In this document: positions 28,354 to 38,708 of the stretch, piece after piece
Layout of the letters: each line of letters opens with the position of its first letter
Position numbering within the stretch: the stretch's first letter is position 1
Assembly (NCBI GenBank): GCA_003584875.1
Contig: QVQD01000171.1
Location: 1-40,178, forward strand
Reading direction: 5' to 3'
Origin: Methylococcales bacterium
GTDB lineage: Bacteria > Pseudomonadota > Gammaproteobacteria > Methylococcales > Methylomonadaceae
Length of the DNA stretch: 40,178 nt
Translations under genes and position numbers: made by a program
Notes under the pieces: generated by a model
Database searches by the model: none
The model's input: only the letters and a program-made list of their open reading frames with translations
What the model was told of the DNA's origin: nothing

Positions 28354-29010
28354 TTAACGGATTAAATTTAAAACCTCTTCAATGACTGAATCTATAGTCA
28401 TCTCGGAAGAATCAATATAAAGGGATCCACTCGCCATAGCTAATGGAGCGGTTTCACGTTCCATATCGCGGCGATCACGAGCTTCGATCTCACTTTTTAT
28501 TTCGGCAAGATTAGCATCAATTTCTTTTTCTTTCAACTGTTTATATCTTCTTTCCGCTCTTTTTTCTGCGCTAGCAGTTAAAAATACTTTATTTTTAGCG
28601 TCTGGAAAAACAACCGTACCCATATCTCGACCATCAGCAACCAAGCCAGGCAACTGCCTAAAATCTTTCTGCTTCTGCAGCAATACCGCCCTAACTTCAG
28701 GTATAACTGCTATTCGAGAAGCGATATTTCCAGTACTTTCAAGCCCTAACTGATCAGTAATATCTTTGCCATTAAGCTTAACTATTAGGGTATCGCCACA
28801 CTCGAACTCTAACACCATAGATTGCGTTACTTTAATAATGTCACCGATATTAGCCAAATCAACAGAAGCATTTTGAATCGCAATAGCCACTGATCTATAA
28901 ATAGAACCGCTATCCAAATAATGCCAGCCTAGTTTTTTTGCCACTAAGCGACTAACAGTACCTTTACCCGCCCCACTAGGACCATCTATCGTTAAGACAG
29001 GTGCTAGCAT
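28354..29010 (-). CDS. cmk: Cytidylate kinase
   Basis: Phosphorylates CMP and dCMP to the diphosphates. The 218 residues match the bacterial family length. The P-loop GPSGAGKGT is at 10-18; LDSGSIYRSVAIA, VADGRDMGTVVFPDA and RDRRDMERETAPL are family motifs, though the Tyr-Arg stretch is IYRS where IYRA/LYRA is common. A GAGGAG Shine-Dalgarno precedes the ATG, whose A overlaps the TAA of the tyrA-aroA fusion gene, so the two are translationally coupled. Confidence 0.97.
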   Translation of the reverse strand: MLAPVLTIDGPSGAGKGTVSRLVAKKLGWHYLDSGSIYRSVAIAIQNASVDLANIGDIIKVTQSMVLEFECGDTLIVKLNGKDITDQLGLESTGNIASRIAVIPEVRAVLLQKQKDFRQLPGLVADGRDMGTVVFPDAKNKVFLTASAEKRAERRYKQLKEKEIDANLAEIKSEIEARDRRDMERETAPLAMASGSLYIDSSEMTIDSVIEEVLNLIR

Positions 29011-31205
29011 TAAGACTCCTCACAAACCAAAGCTAAACCTAAGCGATGCACCAAATCTTTGAATTCAGGAAAAGAGGTATTCACATTAGCACAATCTAAA
29101 ATAGTGATATCTGCATTAGCACGTAATCCAGCTATAGAAAACGCCATAGCAATACGATGATCACCATGTGAAGTCACTGTTCCTCCACCTATCGCACCAC
29201 CTTGAATAACCATACCATCATGAGTCGGTTGCGCGTCTACACCTAATATTTGCAAGCCATCCGCCATCACTTGAATTCGATCTGATTCTTTAACCCTCAA
29301 TTCTTCAGCACCGCTTAAGCGCGTCTGACCTTTTGCGCAAGCAGCGGCAACAAATAATACGGGGAATTCATCAATCGCTAAGGGCACCAATGCTTCAGGA
29401 ATATCAATACCTGTTAACGGACTATAAACTACATGTAAATCAGCGACTGGCTCACCACCGACAATACGCTCATTCAACACTTCAATATTTGCACCCATTA
29501 AACGTAAAATATCAATCACGCCAGTACGGGTAGGATTGATTCCCACATGCTTTAGCAATAAATCAGAACCTGGTGCAATTGATGCGCCGACCAAAAAGAA
29601 AGCCGCCGAAGAAATATCACTAGGCACATCAATATCAGCAGCTGTTAACTTACCCTCAGCGGTAATACTGACCTTGCTACCCTGTTGTTTAACAGGATAA
29701 GAGAATCCTGACAACATACGTTCGGTATGATCACGAGTAGGCGCTGGCTCAGTCACGCTAGTCTCTCCAGCAGCATACATACCGGCCAACAACAAACACG
29801 ATTTTACCTGAGCACTAGCCATAGGCATTACATAATCAATGCCATGCAACTGACCTGCCTTACCAGTAATGTAAAGAGGTGCAGTACCATTTTCGGTCGC
29901 TTTTATATCAGCACCCATTAGTGCTAATGGCTCAGTAACTCGCTTCATGGGTCTGCCAGATAAAGACTTATCACCGGTCAACACTGAATTAAAAGACTGC
30001 CCCGCTAACAATCCGCTCAACAAGCGCATGGAAGTTCCTGAATTACCTAGATACAAATCGTTTTTAGGTGCTTTCAAACCGTGTTTACCCACACCATGAA
30101 TAGTCAAACAACCATCAACAGGCCCTTCGATCTCAACACCCATATCGCGAAAAGCTTGCAAGGTCGCCAAGGCATCTTCAGCCTCTAAAAAACCTTTAAC
30201 ATGAGTAACACCGTCAGCCAATGAACCTAGCATAATAGAACGATGTGACATAGACTTATCACCCGGTACTCGCGCTTCACCCTGCAACATCCCGCCCGGC
30301 TGAACTTTAAATGTAATTGTTTTAGTCATATTACCTTCAAACTGATTAAGAAAGCGCTGCCTTGCAGTGTTGGCATACGCAAAGATTTCAAAAAGCTGCT
30401 GGCCATCATCATGTTCCAACAGAGACTGTATTTTTTCGAGCTGTGCTCTGGTTTGTTGCAGTAAAGGGATAATTTCATTTTTATTTGCTAAACAAATATC
30501 TCGCCACATTGTAGGGTCGCTAGATGCGATCCGCGTAAAATCTCTAAAGCCACCTGCCGCATAATTAAAAATCTCATTTTGCTCATCTTGATGACCCAGC
30601 ATCTCAACTAAAGCAAAAGCCAGTACATGTGGCAAATGACTGGTTGCCGCCAATATCGCATCATGCTTCTCCACATCCATCAAAGACACTTCAGAACCAC
30701 AACGTTCCCAGAAGCTTCGTATTTGTTGCAATGCATCTTGGCAAGTATGATTAAGTGGTGAAATAATCAAACGCTTATTGACGAACAAATCATCAACAGC
30801 CGCCTCAACCCCACTTTGCTCGCCACCAGCGATAGGATGTGCCAATACAAAATTACTAGGCACTACACCAAAAACTCTCTGCGCTGCAGCAACGACACTG
30901 CCTTTAGTGCTACCAACATCGGTATAAATTGTGCGATCTGACCAAACAGGCTGCAACAAAGCAAGTATGCTTTCAATAGATTCAACTGGAGTAGCAATAA
31001 CGACACAATCTGCATCTTTTACTGCCTCCTCTATGTGCAGAGTGTAATTATCTATAACACCTAAACGCTTTGCAGCTTCTAAGTTTTCAAGATCCTCTAA
31101 ACGACCATAACCAAGTATATTGTTACTTAAAGCGTTTATTCTGGCTGCACGGGCGACTGAGCCACCCATTAAGCCAACACCAATAACACAAAGTTTATCG
31201 AACAT
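29010..31205 (-). CDS. tyrA-aroA: Fused prephenate dehydrogenase and EPSP synthase
   Basis: A 731-residue fusion joining the tyrosine-branch dehydrogenase to the shikimate-pathway step before chorismate. Residues 1-292 are TyrA: nucleotide loop GVGLMGGSVA, ATPVESI, DVGSTKG, HPIAGGEQSG and the catalytic-region ATSHLPH. Residues 293-731 are AroA: PGDKSMSHR, LGNSGTSMRLLSGLLAG, SAQVKSCLLLAG, and DHRIAMAF near the C-terminus. The same fusion occurs in Pseudomonas. At the junction, ATG (Met293, 30329) is preceded by GAAGG five bases upstream, so separate AroA could also be made. It overlaps hisC by 11 bases and cmk by 1. Confidence 0.97.
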   Translation of the reverse strand: MFDKLCVIGVGLMGGSVARAARINALSNNILGYGRLEDLENLEAAKRLGVIDNYTLHIEEAVKDADCVVIATPVESIESILALLQPVWSDRTIYTDVGSTKGSVVAAAQRVFGVVPSNFVLAHPIAGGEQSGVEAAVDDLFVNKRLIISPLNHTCQDALQQIRSFWERCGSEVSLMDVEKHDAILAATSHLPHVLAFALVEMLGHQDEQNEIFNYAAGGFRDFTRIASSDPTMWRDICLANKNEIIPLLQQTRAQLEKIQSLLEHDDGQQLFEIFAYANTARQRFLNQFEGNMTKTITFKVQPGGMLQGEARVPGDKSMSHRSIMLGSLADGVTHVKGFLEAEDALATLQAFRDMGVEIEGPVDGCLTIHGVGKHGLKAPKNDLYLGNSGTSMRLLSGLLAGQSFNSVLTGDKSLSGRPMKRVTEPLALMGADIKATENGTAPLYITGKAGQLHGIDYVMPMASAQVKSCLLLAGMYAAGETSVTEPAPTRDHTERMLSGFSYPVKQQGSKVSITAEGKLTAADIDVPSDISSAAFFLVGASIAPGSDLLLKHVGINPTRTGVIDILRLMGANIEVLNERIVGGEPVADLHVVYSPLTGIDIPEALVPLAIDEFPVLFVAAACAKGQTRLSGAEELRVKESDRIQVMADGLQILGVDAQPTHDGMVIQGGAIGGGTVTSHGDHRIAMAFSIAGLRANADITILDCANVNTSFPEFKDLVHRLGLALVCEES

Positions 31206-32310
31206 CAGCCAATATTTCAGTTAACGCGTCAAGAAATAACTGATTCTCTGTTTTTGTGCCTATGCTGATGCGCAAATGATTTGGTAATTCATACACACCT
31301 ACCGGCCTAACAATAACACCCTTGCGTAGCAAAGCTTCATAAATGGGCATTCCAGCTTGCTTCAAGTCTACTAAAACAAAATTTCCTGCTGAAGAGATCC
31401 ACTCTAAGCCTAAAGCTTTAAAACCATCGACTAATTGCTGCATACCTTGGGTATTGACTGAAATAGTGTCTTGCAAATGCTCATCATCACTCAATGCTGC
31501 TAAGGCTGCCACTAAAGCTAAATTGTTATTATTAAAGGGTTGACGCACACGATTAAGAATATCGGCCATTTGAGGACTCGATAAACCATAACCAACGCGT
31601 AATCCAGCCAAACCATAAGCCTTAGAAAAAGTACGAGTAATCAATAAATTAGGATAGTCTTTTAACCAAGCTATAGAATTGATAGGCTCTGCACTATTAA
31701 CAAATTCAAAGTAAGCCTCATCCAACACACAAATACAGGTCTCTGGCAGAGCATCTATAAATCGCACCAAACTAGCTTGGCTCAGCAAAGTCCCCGTTGG
31801 ATTATTAGGATTAGCAATAAACACCAAGCGTGTTTTTTCAGTGACAGCCAACAGCATGGCATCCAGATCATGACCATAATTTAATGCCGGAACCACAACT
31901 CCCGTCGCACCAACGGCTTGAGTCACGATAGGATAGACCGCAAAGGCATGTTGCGAAAAAACTGCTTCATGTTCGGGCGTTAAAAAGGCTCTAGCCACCA
32001 GCTCTAATATTTCATTAGAACCATTACCTAAGGTAATTTGACTATCGTCTACTGCATATTTATTTGCCAGAGCTTGCTTTAATAAAAAACCACTACCATC
32101 AGGATAAAGCGCTAATTCAGACAAAGCAGAAGCAATAGCATCCAAGGCTTTTTTTCCTGGACCTAAAGGATTTTCATTAGAGGCTAGCTTGGTAATTTGA
32201 GTAAGCCCCAACTCTCGCTCTAACTCTTCAATCGGTTTGCCCGCTTTATAAGGTATGAGGCGCTGCACGCCAGCTGCTGCAAGCGTATAAATATTATCGG
32301 AATTATTCAT
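31195..32310 (-). CDS. hisC: Histidinol-phosphate / aromatic aminotransferase
   Basis: A PLP-dependent fold-type I aminotransferase of 371 residues. The PLP lysine is K230 in TRTFSKAYGLAGLRVGYG; NPNNPTG (168-174) and VLDEAYFEF carry the ring-stacking and aspartate contacts. The position between pheA and tyrA suggests it also transaminates phenylpyruvate, 4-hydroxyphenylpyruvate or prephenate, as argued for hisC2 paralogues in Pseudomonas. Whether it serves histidine synthesis depends on a second hisC elsewhere. No clear Shine-Dalgarno; pheA ends 45 bp upstream, tyrA-aroA overlaps by 11 bases. Confidence 0.95.
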   Translation of the reverse strand: MNNSDNIYTLAAAGVQRLIPYKAGKPIEELERELGLTQITKLASNENPLGPGKKALDAIASALSELALYPDGSGFLLKQALANKYAVDDSQITLGNGSNEILELVARAFLTPEHEAVFSQHAFAVYPIVTQAVGATGVVVPALNYGHDLDAMLLAVTEKTRLVFIANPNNPTGTLLSQASLVRFIDALPETCICVLDEAYFEFVNSAEPINSIAWLKDYPNLLITRTFSKAYGLAGLRVGYGLSSPQMADILNRVRQPFNNNNLALVAALAALSDDEHLQDTISVNTQGMQQLVDGFKALGLEWISSAGNFVLVDLKQAGMPIYEALLRKGVIVRPVGVYELPNHLRISIGTKTENQLFLDALTEILADVR

Positions 32311-32355
32311 GATTTTAATTAATAGAATTTAATGATTGCAAACACTACTTGCCAT

Positions 32356-33441
32356 TTAAAGCACAGCTTTAGGATAAGATCCTAATAACTTAAACATCTT
32401 AACGTTGTCTTTAACGCTCTCCAAAGCTTCAGCAATAAGCTTATCTTCACTATGCCCTTCTACATCAATAAAGAACACATAATCCCATAAACCCTGACGT
32501 GAAGGCCTAGATTCAATTTGCACCATGCCTATACCATATTTAGCAAAAGGCTCAAGAATCTTATATAAAGCACCCGGTTGATTGCCGGTAGAAACAACTA
32601 ATGAGGTTTTATCATTACCGGTAGGCGACGATAATTGTTGGCCGATAATAATAAATCGAGTGGTATTATTTGGCTCATCTTCAATATTCTTAGCAATGAT
32701 TGCTAAATTATAAACTTCAGCAGCAACCTTACCCGCAATGGCTGCACTATGTTTATTATCTATGGCTAGACGTGCCGCTTCAGCGTTGCTATTCACAGCT
32801 GTCAAACGCGCATGAGGCAAGTGCTTATCTAACCATTGTCTACACTGTGCTAATGATTGCTGATGAGAATAAACATCGGTTATTTCATCGAGACTAGTTG
32901 CATGACCCATCAAATTTTGATGCACTCTAATCTCAACTTCACCGCATATTTTTAGCGGCGAAGCCAGAAAACGATCTAAAGTATGACTAATCACACCCTC
33001 AGTTGAATTTTCAACAGGAACCACTCCAAATTGGCAATACTCAGATTCCACCGCATTAAATATTTCGTTAATGGTAGTTGCCGGTATTGCTTTAACAGCA
33101 TGACCAAAGTGCTTAAAGACTGCTTGCTGGGTAAAAGTTCCTTCAGGCCCTAAAAACGCGACATCCATTGGCTTTTCTAGCGCCAGACAAGCCGACATCA
33201 ATTCTCTAAAAAAACCAGCAGCCACCTCATCAGAGAGCGGCCCCTGATTTAACTCCATAATGCGTCTTAATACCAATGACTCACGATCTGGACGATAAAA
33301 AGTACCTTGTTCGCCTTGAGCAATTTTGGTTTTAGCAACCTCTATAGCACAAGACGCACGCTGGTTGATCAACTGCAAAATCTTTTCATCAATTGCATCG
33401 ATTTTGTCTCTTAATTCAGAAAGTGGGATCACTGAGGTCAT
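32356..33441 (-). CDS. pheA: Chorismate mutase / prephenate dehydratase (P-protein)
   Basis: A bifunctional enzyme taking chorismate through prephenate to phenylpyruvate. The 361 residues comprise an N-terminal chorismate mutase helix bundle (about 1-90, LRDKIDAIDEKILQLINQRA), the dehydratase domain from VAFLGPEGTFTQQA (about 94-270, with ENSTEGVI and NTTRF), and a C-terminal ACT domain with ESRPSRQG, the phenylalanine feedback site. It follows serC by 28 bp and precedes hisC by 45 bp. The Shine-Dalgarno is weak. Confidence 0.97.
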   Translation of the reverse strand: MTSVIPLSELRDKIDAIDEKILQLINQRASCAIEVAKTKIAQGEQGTFYRPDRESLVLRRIMELNQGPLSDEVAAGFFRELMSACLALEKPMDVAFLGPEGTFTQQAVFKHFGHAVKAIPATTINEIFNAVESEYCQFGVVPVENSTEGVISHTLDRFLASPLKICGEVEIRVHQNLMGHATSLDEITDVYSHQQSLAQCRQWLDKHLPHARLTAVNSNAEAARLAIDNKHSAAIAGKVAAEVYNLAIIAKNIEDEPNNTTRFIIIGQQLSSPTGNDKTSLVVSTGNQPGALYKILEPFAKYGIGMVQIESRPSRQGLWDYVFFIDVEGHSEDKLIAEALESVKDNVKMFKLLGSYPKAVL

Positions 33442-33469
33442 GGCGTGGGTCTATATTGATACGTTGCAA

Positions 33470-34549
33470 TTAATGAGTGCGTTCAAATTCAGCCATAAAA
33501 TCTATCAAAGCTTTTACACCCGCTTCTGTCATCGCATTGTAAATACTTGCTCGCATTCCACCAACAGAACGATGACCTTTTAACTCAAATAAACCTTGTG
33601 CTTCGGCTGCTTGCAAAAAGGGCTTATCCAAACTCTCATCAGCTAAAATAAACGGAACATTCATACGTGAACGCACTGCAACATCAACCGGATTTGAATA
33701 CAACGCTGATTGATCAATCGCTTGATAAAGCTTAGTCGACTTAGCAATATTATGTTGCTCAATCGCGGCAACACCGCCTTGAGCTTTTAGCCATTTCAAC
33801 ACTAAACCCACCAAATACCAATTATAAGTAGCTGGGGTATTTAACATAGATTGGTTTTTTGCCTGTTCAGAATAATTAAATACCGAAGGCACTGCTTTAC
33901 CAGCATGTCCGATCAAGTCATCTCTGACTATAACCACTGTTACACCAGCTGGACCCATATTTTTTTGAGTTCCCGCATAAATCAATCCATACTGACTAAC
34001 ATCAATATGACGCGATAAGATATTCGATGACATATCCGAAACCAAGGTTAAACCCTTAGCATCAGGAATATTTTGAAACTCCACACCATGTATAGTCTCA
34101 TTAGACGTGTAATGTAAATAAGCCGCTTGCTCATCCAGTTCCCAAGTAGCTGCATCTGGAATACTAGTGAATTTAGACTCTTCAGAACTAGCACTAACCA
34201 ACACGTCACAATAACTTTGCGCATCTTTAACGGCTTTTTCAGACCATGCGCCTGTTTTAAGATAACAAGCCTTAGTTTTACCGTTTAAAAGATTTTGTGG
34301 TATGAATGAGAACTGTGCTGAGGCACCACCTTGCAAAAACAATACCTTATAATTATCAGGTATCGCCATCAAACCACGTAAATCGCTTTCTAACTCTTCA
34401 GCAATAATAGAGAAATGTTTGCCTCTGTGACTCATTTCCATCACTGACATGCCACTGTCTCGCCATTCCAACATTTCCTGCTGAGCTTGCAACAACACTG
34501 ATTCTGGGAATGCAGAAGGACCGGCACTAAAGTTAAATACTCTGGACAT
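33470..34549 (-). CDS. serC: Phosphoserine aminotransferase
   Basis: A PLP enzyme of serine and pyridoxine synthesis, 359 residues. The opening VFNFSAGPSAFPESVL is diagnostic; HRGKHF, GGASAQF, SDMSSNILSR and the PLP lysine K196 in YAGTQKNMGPAG follow. It lies between gyrA (379 bp upstream) and pheA, as in Pseudomonas, and is probably the first gene of the serC-pheA-hisC-tyrA/aroA-cmk transcript. GACGAGAAA before the ATG is a moderate ribosome binding site. Confidence 0.98.
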   Translation of the reverse strand: MSRVFNFSAGPSAFPESVLLQAQQEMLEWRDSGMSVMEMSHRGKHFSIIAEELESDLRGLMAIPDNYKVLFLQGGASAQFSFIPQNLLNGKTKACYLKTGAWSEKAVKDAQSYCDVLVSASSEESKFTSIPDAATWELDEQAAYLHYTSNETIHGVEFQNIPDAKGLTLVSDMSSNILSRHIDVSQYGLIYAGTQKNMGPAGVTVVIVRDDLIGHAGKAVPSVFNYSEQAKNQSMLNTPATYNWYLVGLVLKWLKAQGGVAAIEQHNIAKSTKLYQAIDQSALYSNPVDVAVRSRMNVPFILADESLDKPFLQAAEAQGLFELKGHRSVGGMRASIYNAMTEAGVKALIDFMAEFERTH

Positions 34550-34699
34550 AATTTTCTCGTCGTTAAATTTTAAAAAGGAATTCTTTAGCCATCTAGGTAT
34601 TATTTTTCGCTGGTCATTACAACCATTAAGTGTTCATAAATACAGCAAATTAACACTAAAACACTGATTAAATCTATCAAAAAAAGACTAAGTAATTAA

Positions 34700-34924
34700 A
34701 TGTTGGCTTACGCTACCGACACTATAAAAGTATTATGATTTTAGCATTCCCTTTTAAAAAAAGAGGGAGTGCAAAGCAAGAGGGCAAAGGGGGATTTCTT
34801 AAAATCATAAGCTACTAATGTTTTGTGATTATTTTTAATAGATTAAATCTCCCCTAACCCCTCTTTGTTAAAGAGGGGAAATCAAAGCAATACTTTCACA
34901 GCCTCTATCGCTAAGCCAACCCAC
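34700..34924. repeat. Family B inverted-repeat element downstream of gyrA, uninterrupted
   Basis: Arms GTTGGCTTACGCTACCGACA (34702-34734, continuing to AAAAGTATT) and AATACTTTCACAGCCTCTAT (34889-34924, continuing to CGCTAAGCCAACCC) are imperfect inverted repeats. Inner pieces include AAAAAGAGGGAG and CCCCTCTTTG...AAAGAGGGG. It is the complete relative of the two MITE-interrupted copies. It starts 5 bases after the gyrA stop and could end that transcript. The rest of the gyrA-serC gap (34550-34699) shows no clear promoter. Confidence 0.75.
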
Positions 34925-34928
34925 ATAA

Positions 34929-37571
34929 CTACTCTTGATCTATTTCATCCTCTGCATTAGAGACTAAATCTGCCGCATCAATAATCACTTCATTAGCATC
35001 TAATGAACTATCTAAATCTGCATCTTCTTCAATATCATCGATACCCGCCAAACCTTCAATGCGATCAACACCGATGACTTTTTCATTCTTACCTAAACGA
35101 ATAATAGTGACGCCTTGGGTATTACGTCCGACTACCGAAATTTCGTCAACACGGGTGCGCACCAAAGTACCACCATCGGTAATCAACATGATCTCATCGT
35201 TATCATTAACCAATACCGCACCGACAACAGCACCATTACGCTCAGAAGTTTGTATAGCAATTAAGCCCTGCCCTCCTCGTTTATGGCAAGTAAATTCTTC
35301 TAACTTAGTGCGTTTACCATAACCATTTTCAGTAATATTAAGTACCGTACCTTCCGATGCAATAATCAAAGAAATGATTTTTTGGCCTGGATGCAAGCGC
35401 ATACCGCGAACACCAGAAGCAGTTCTACCCATAGAGCGCACATCAGCTTCATTAAAGCACACGGCTTTACCAGTACTACCGAACAATAAGACATTTTGCT
35501 GGCCATCAGTCACGGCAACACCGACTAAAGTATCGTCTTCTCTTAAATCGATAGCGATTTTACCGGTAGCACGTTGACGTTCAAACTCGGTTAATGGCGT
35601 CTTTTTAACAGTACCTGCTGAAGTCGCCATAAAAATAAATTTATTTTCAGTAAATTCACGGATAGGCAAGATTGCATTAATTTTCTCACCCTGCTCTAGC
35701 GGCAATAAATTAACAAAAGGCTTGCCTCGTGCAGCACGACTAGCCACTGGCAATTGATAAACTTTCATCCAGTAGACTTTGCCGCGTGAAGAGAAGCATA
35801 GAATAGTATCGTGAGTATTAGCGACAATTAACTTATCGACATAATCCAATTCTTTAGTCGCAGTCGCTGATTTACCGCGTCCACCGCGTCGTTGCGCTTT
35901 GTAATCGCTTAATGGCTGAGACTTAACGTAACCTTCATGAGACATGGTTACTACCATATCTTCTTCAGTAATTAAATCTTGCTCAGATAAATCCAACTGG
36001 TTTTTTATAATTTCTGTGCGACGCGCATCGGAATACTGATCTTTAATGGCAACCAGTTCTTCTCTGATAATTTCCATCAAACGGATGTCACTACTCAAAA
36101 TAAACAAATACTCATCAATTTGTTCTAACAACTGCTTATATTCATTAACGATTTTATCTTGCTCTAAACCCGTTAAACGATGCAAACGTAAATCAAGTAT
36201 GGCTTGCGCCTGTGTTTCTGAAAGACGATAAATACCTTCAAAAATACCAAACTCATCACCTAAATCTTCTGGCCTTGAACGACTCGCATCGGCGCGTTCC
36301 AATAAAGAAGAAACTAATCCAGCATCCCAAGTTCTTGCCAACAAGCCTTCTTTGGCTTCGGCAGGATTGCTCGCTGCTTTAATCAGCGCAATCATTTCAT
36401 CGATATTGGCTAAAGCAACGGCAAGACCTTCTAAGATATGCGCTCTTTCACGGGCACGACGAAGTAAATAGATAGTTCTGCGTGTAACAATTTCGCGTCT
36501 ATGGTTAATGAACGCACTAAGAATCTCTAGCAAATTCATACAATGCGGACGACCGTCCAGCAAAGCCACCATATTAATGCCGAAGACAGTCTGGAATTGA
36601 GTCTGCTTATAAAGATTGTTCAATACAACTTCTGGCACCTCACCACGACGCAATTCGATCACCATGCGCATACCGTCTTTATCAGATTCATCACGCAAAC
36701 CTGAAATACCTTCAAGCTTACCTTCCTTAACTAACTCGGCAATTTTTTCAAGCAAACGCGCTTTGTTAACTTGATAAGGCAACTCAGTAGTAATAATCGC
36801 TTGTCGACTACTGTCACCTATATCTTCAAAGTGACATCGAGCTCGCAAATAAATCTTGCCCCTACCTGTGGTATAGGCATTATAAATACCTGCAGCACCA
36901 TTGATAAAAGCAGCTGTAGGAAAATCAGGGCCCGGAATATATTCCATTAACTCCAGAATACTAATATCCGGATTATCAATCATCGCCAAACAGGCACTGA
37001 CCACTTCCGTCATATTATGCGGAGGGATATTAGTTGCCATACCCACGGCAATACCAGACGAGCCATTCACCAATAAATTAGGAACGCGAGTGGGTAATAC
37101 TTCAGGTTGAATTTCTGATTCGTCGTAGTTAGGAATGAAATCAACCGTCTCTTTATCGAGATCGGCTAACAATTCATGGGCAATTTTTGCCATACGTACT
37201 TCGGTATAACGCATTGCCGCAGGAGGGTCACCATCAACCGAACCAAAGTTTCCTTGGCCGTCGATCAACATATAACGCATCGAAAAAGGTTGCGCCATAC
37301 GTACCATAGTGTCATAGACTGCGGTATCACCATGAGGGTGATACTTACCGATAACATCACCGACGATACGCGCCGACTTTTTATAGGGCTTATTCCAATC
37401 GTTACCCAACTCACTCATCGCGTATAACACGCGGCGATGCACTGGTTTTAGGCCATCCCTAACATCAGGTAGAGCTCGGCCCACAATAACGCTCATTGCG
37501 TAATCGAGATAGGACTGTTTCATCTCGTCTTCGAGATTGACAGGTATAATTTCTTTAGCGAAGTTTGACAT
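34929..37571 (-). CDS. gyrA: DNA gyrase subunit A
   Basis: The cleavage-rejoining subunit that with GyrB introduces negative supercoils. The 880 residues are close to the family length. The catalytic tyrosine is Y122 in AAMRYTE. The quinolone region reads [16 protein letters not shown], giving Thr83 and Asp87 in E. coli numbering; Thr83 is natural in Pseudomonas. The C-terminal beta-pinwheel has the GyrA-box QRRGGRGK near 575. The tail is very acidic (last 50 residues), as usual for GyrA. AGGGA is the ribosome binding site; a strong extended -10 lies about 120 bp upstream. Confidence 0.99.
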   Translation of the reverse strand: MSNFAKEIIPVNLEDEMKQSYLDYAMSVIVGRALPDVRDGLKPVHRRVLYAMSELGNDWNKPYKKSARIVGDVIGKYHPHGDTAVYDTMVRMAQPFSMRYMLIDGQGNFGSVDGDPPAAMRYTEVRMAKIAHELLADLDKETVDFIPNYDESEIQPEVLPTRVPNLLVNGSSGIAVGMATNIPPHNMTEVVSACLAMIDNPDISILELMEYIPGPDFPTAAFINGAAGIYNAYTTGRGKIYLRARCHFEDIGDSSRQAIITTELPYQVNKARLLEKIAELVKEGKLEGISGLRDESDKDGMRMVIELRRGEVPEVVLNNLYKQTQFQTVFGINMVALLDGRPHCMNLLEILSAFINHRREIVTRRTIYLLRRARERAHILEGLAVALANIDEMIALIKAASNPAEAKEGLLARTWDAGLVSSLLERADASRSRPEDLGDEFGIFEGIYRLSETQAQAILDLRLHRLTGLEQDKIVNEYKQLLEQIDEYLFILSSDIRLMEIIREELVAIKDQYSDARRTEIIKNQLDLSEQDLITEEDMVVTMSHEGYVKSQPLSDYKAQRRGGRGKSATATKELDYVDKLIVANTHDTILCFSSRGKVYWMKVYQLPVASRAARGKPFVNLLPLEQGEKINAILPIREFTENKFIFMATSAGTVKKTPLTEFERQRATGKIAIDLREDDTLVGVAVTDGQQNVLLFGSTGKAVCFNEADVRSMGRTASGVRGMRLHPGQKIISLIIASEGTVLNITENGYGKRTKLEEFTCHKRGGQGLIAIQTSERNGAVVGAVLVNDNDEIMLITDGGTLVRTRVDEISVVGRNTQGVTIIRLGKNEKVIGVDRIEGLAGIDDIEEDADLDSSLDANEVIIDAADLVSNAEDEIDQE

Positions 37572-37688
37572 TGATCCCTAGATAAACAGTGTGCCGGAAT
37601 ACTTTATCGGCATGGTTTTTTGACTAAAATTAAGCGCATCACTTCATTCCATGCAATAAATGCGCTCTACAACTTTAAATAACACGAG

Positions 37689-37697
37689 ATTATACCA
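37689..37697 (-). promoter_or_regulatory. Extended -10 promoter of gyrA
   Basis: On the minus strand TGGTATAAT is a perfect extended -10 box (TGn then TATAAT). The -35 is poor (TCATCA at 17-bp spacing), which is acceptable with an extended -10. A start near 37682 would give a leader of about 110 nt. The remaining bases 37698-37879 up to the hydrolase gene contain nothing I recognise. Confidence 0.6.
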
Positions 37698-37879
37698 AAT
37701 AGTCAAAATTTTGATGATTAAATGTGACTAAAACTTAAGATGGGGCAGTTTAGCTTAATCGTTCACTTTAAGACAGGGCTCTCAAATGCAGACAAAAGGC
37801 CAAAGCTTAAAGGCGAAAAGTTAATTCCAGCATCTGTTTTAGCTGAAATTATCTCTCTTTAAGTAGCTATCTATTAATG

Positions 37880-38599
37880 TTAAGCAAAAACTTCGGCTAA
37901 GAAATTTTTCATAGCTTGCCATGAACGATGATCAGCAAGCGTACGATAAACCATGCCATTCTCAGGATCATTAGCTACTGGATTAGTAAAAGCATGAGCG
38001 GTATGTCCATAACAGTGCAATTGCCAATCCACACCCACCGAGGTCATTTCTTGCTCAAAAGCTAACACCTGATCAGGCGTTGCCAAGGGATCATCATGAC
38101 CATGCAAGGCCAAAACTTTAGCTTTAATCGACTTATCCAAACTATGACTGGGCGCATTCAACATACCATGAAAACTTACGACACCTTTCACATCAGCACC
38201 AGATCTAGCCAAATCTAAAACACATAAGCCGCCAAAACAAAAACCGATGGCGGCAATATTATGATCATCAACCCAAGGCAATAACTTAACCGCATACAAA
38301 GCCGCCAGTAGACGTTTTTGTAACAACGCTCTATCTTCCATAAAAGGCTGCATCAAGGCTGAGTTTTGTTCAGGGCTCGTTCCGACTATACCTTTACCAT
38401 ACATATCAACAGCAAACCCTACATAACCCAACTCTGCCAGCTTTATCGCCTTTTCGGCTACAAAATTATCTCTACCCACCCAAGTATGATTAATTAAAAC
38501 CGCTGGTCTACGTCCAACTAGAGCTTCATCAAAAGCAAAAAAAGCTTCCAACACCACACCCCCATCCATATAGCTTACGGTATTCGATATTATTGCCAT
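37880..38599 (-). CDS. Dienelactone hydrolase family protein
   Basis: An alpha/beta hydrolase of 239 residues. The nucleophile is C121 in GFCFGG, the acid D169 or D170 in HGHDDP, and the base H202 in HTAHAF, the Cys-Asp-His triad of dienelactone hydrolases. This subfamily is common outside aromatic degradation and its substrates are mostly unknown. AAGGTGA precedes the ATG. It lies 109 bp downstream of the phosphatase gene on the same strand, with a palindromic repeat between. Confidence 0.93.
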   Translation of the reverse strand: MAIISNTVSYMDGGVVLEAFFAFDEALVGRRPAVLINHTWVGRDNFVAEKAIKLAELGYVGFAVDMYGKGIVGTSPEQNSALMQPFMEDRALLQKRLLAALYAVKLLPWVDDHNIAAIGFCFGGLCVLDLARSGADVKGVVSFHGMLNAPSHSLDKSIKAKVLALHGHDDPLATPDQVLAFEQEMTSVGVDWQLHCYGHTAHAFTNPVANDPENGMVYRTLADHRSWQAMKNFLAEVFA

Positions 38600-38635
38600 G
38601 CTCTCACCTTAATTTATTGTAAATATTTAGTGCAC

Positions 38636-38687
38636 ATGCCGGAAACGCTTTACTCGCTTTCGCTAGCAAAGTCTTATTCCGGCCTAC
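38636..38687. repeat. Family D palindrome (GCCGGAATAAG type)
   Basis: GCCGGAAACGCTTTACTCGC pairs with GCTAGCAAAGTCTTATTCCG-GC to form an imperfect hairpin. It is an inverted, slightly diverged copy of the palindrome at the right end of the window. Confidence 0.8.
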
Positions 38688-38708
38688 AAAAAACATAAAT
38701 ACTGTTGC

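Noticed and set aside
37310-37335. Quinolone-resistance change at GyrA position 83 (Thr instead of Ser)
   Set aside because: Thr83 is the natural residue in many gammaproteobacteria, and Asp87 is intact.
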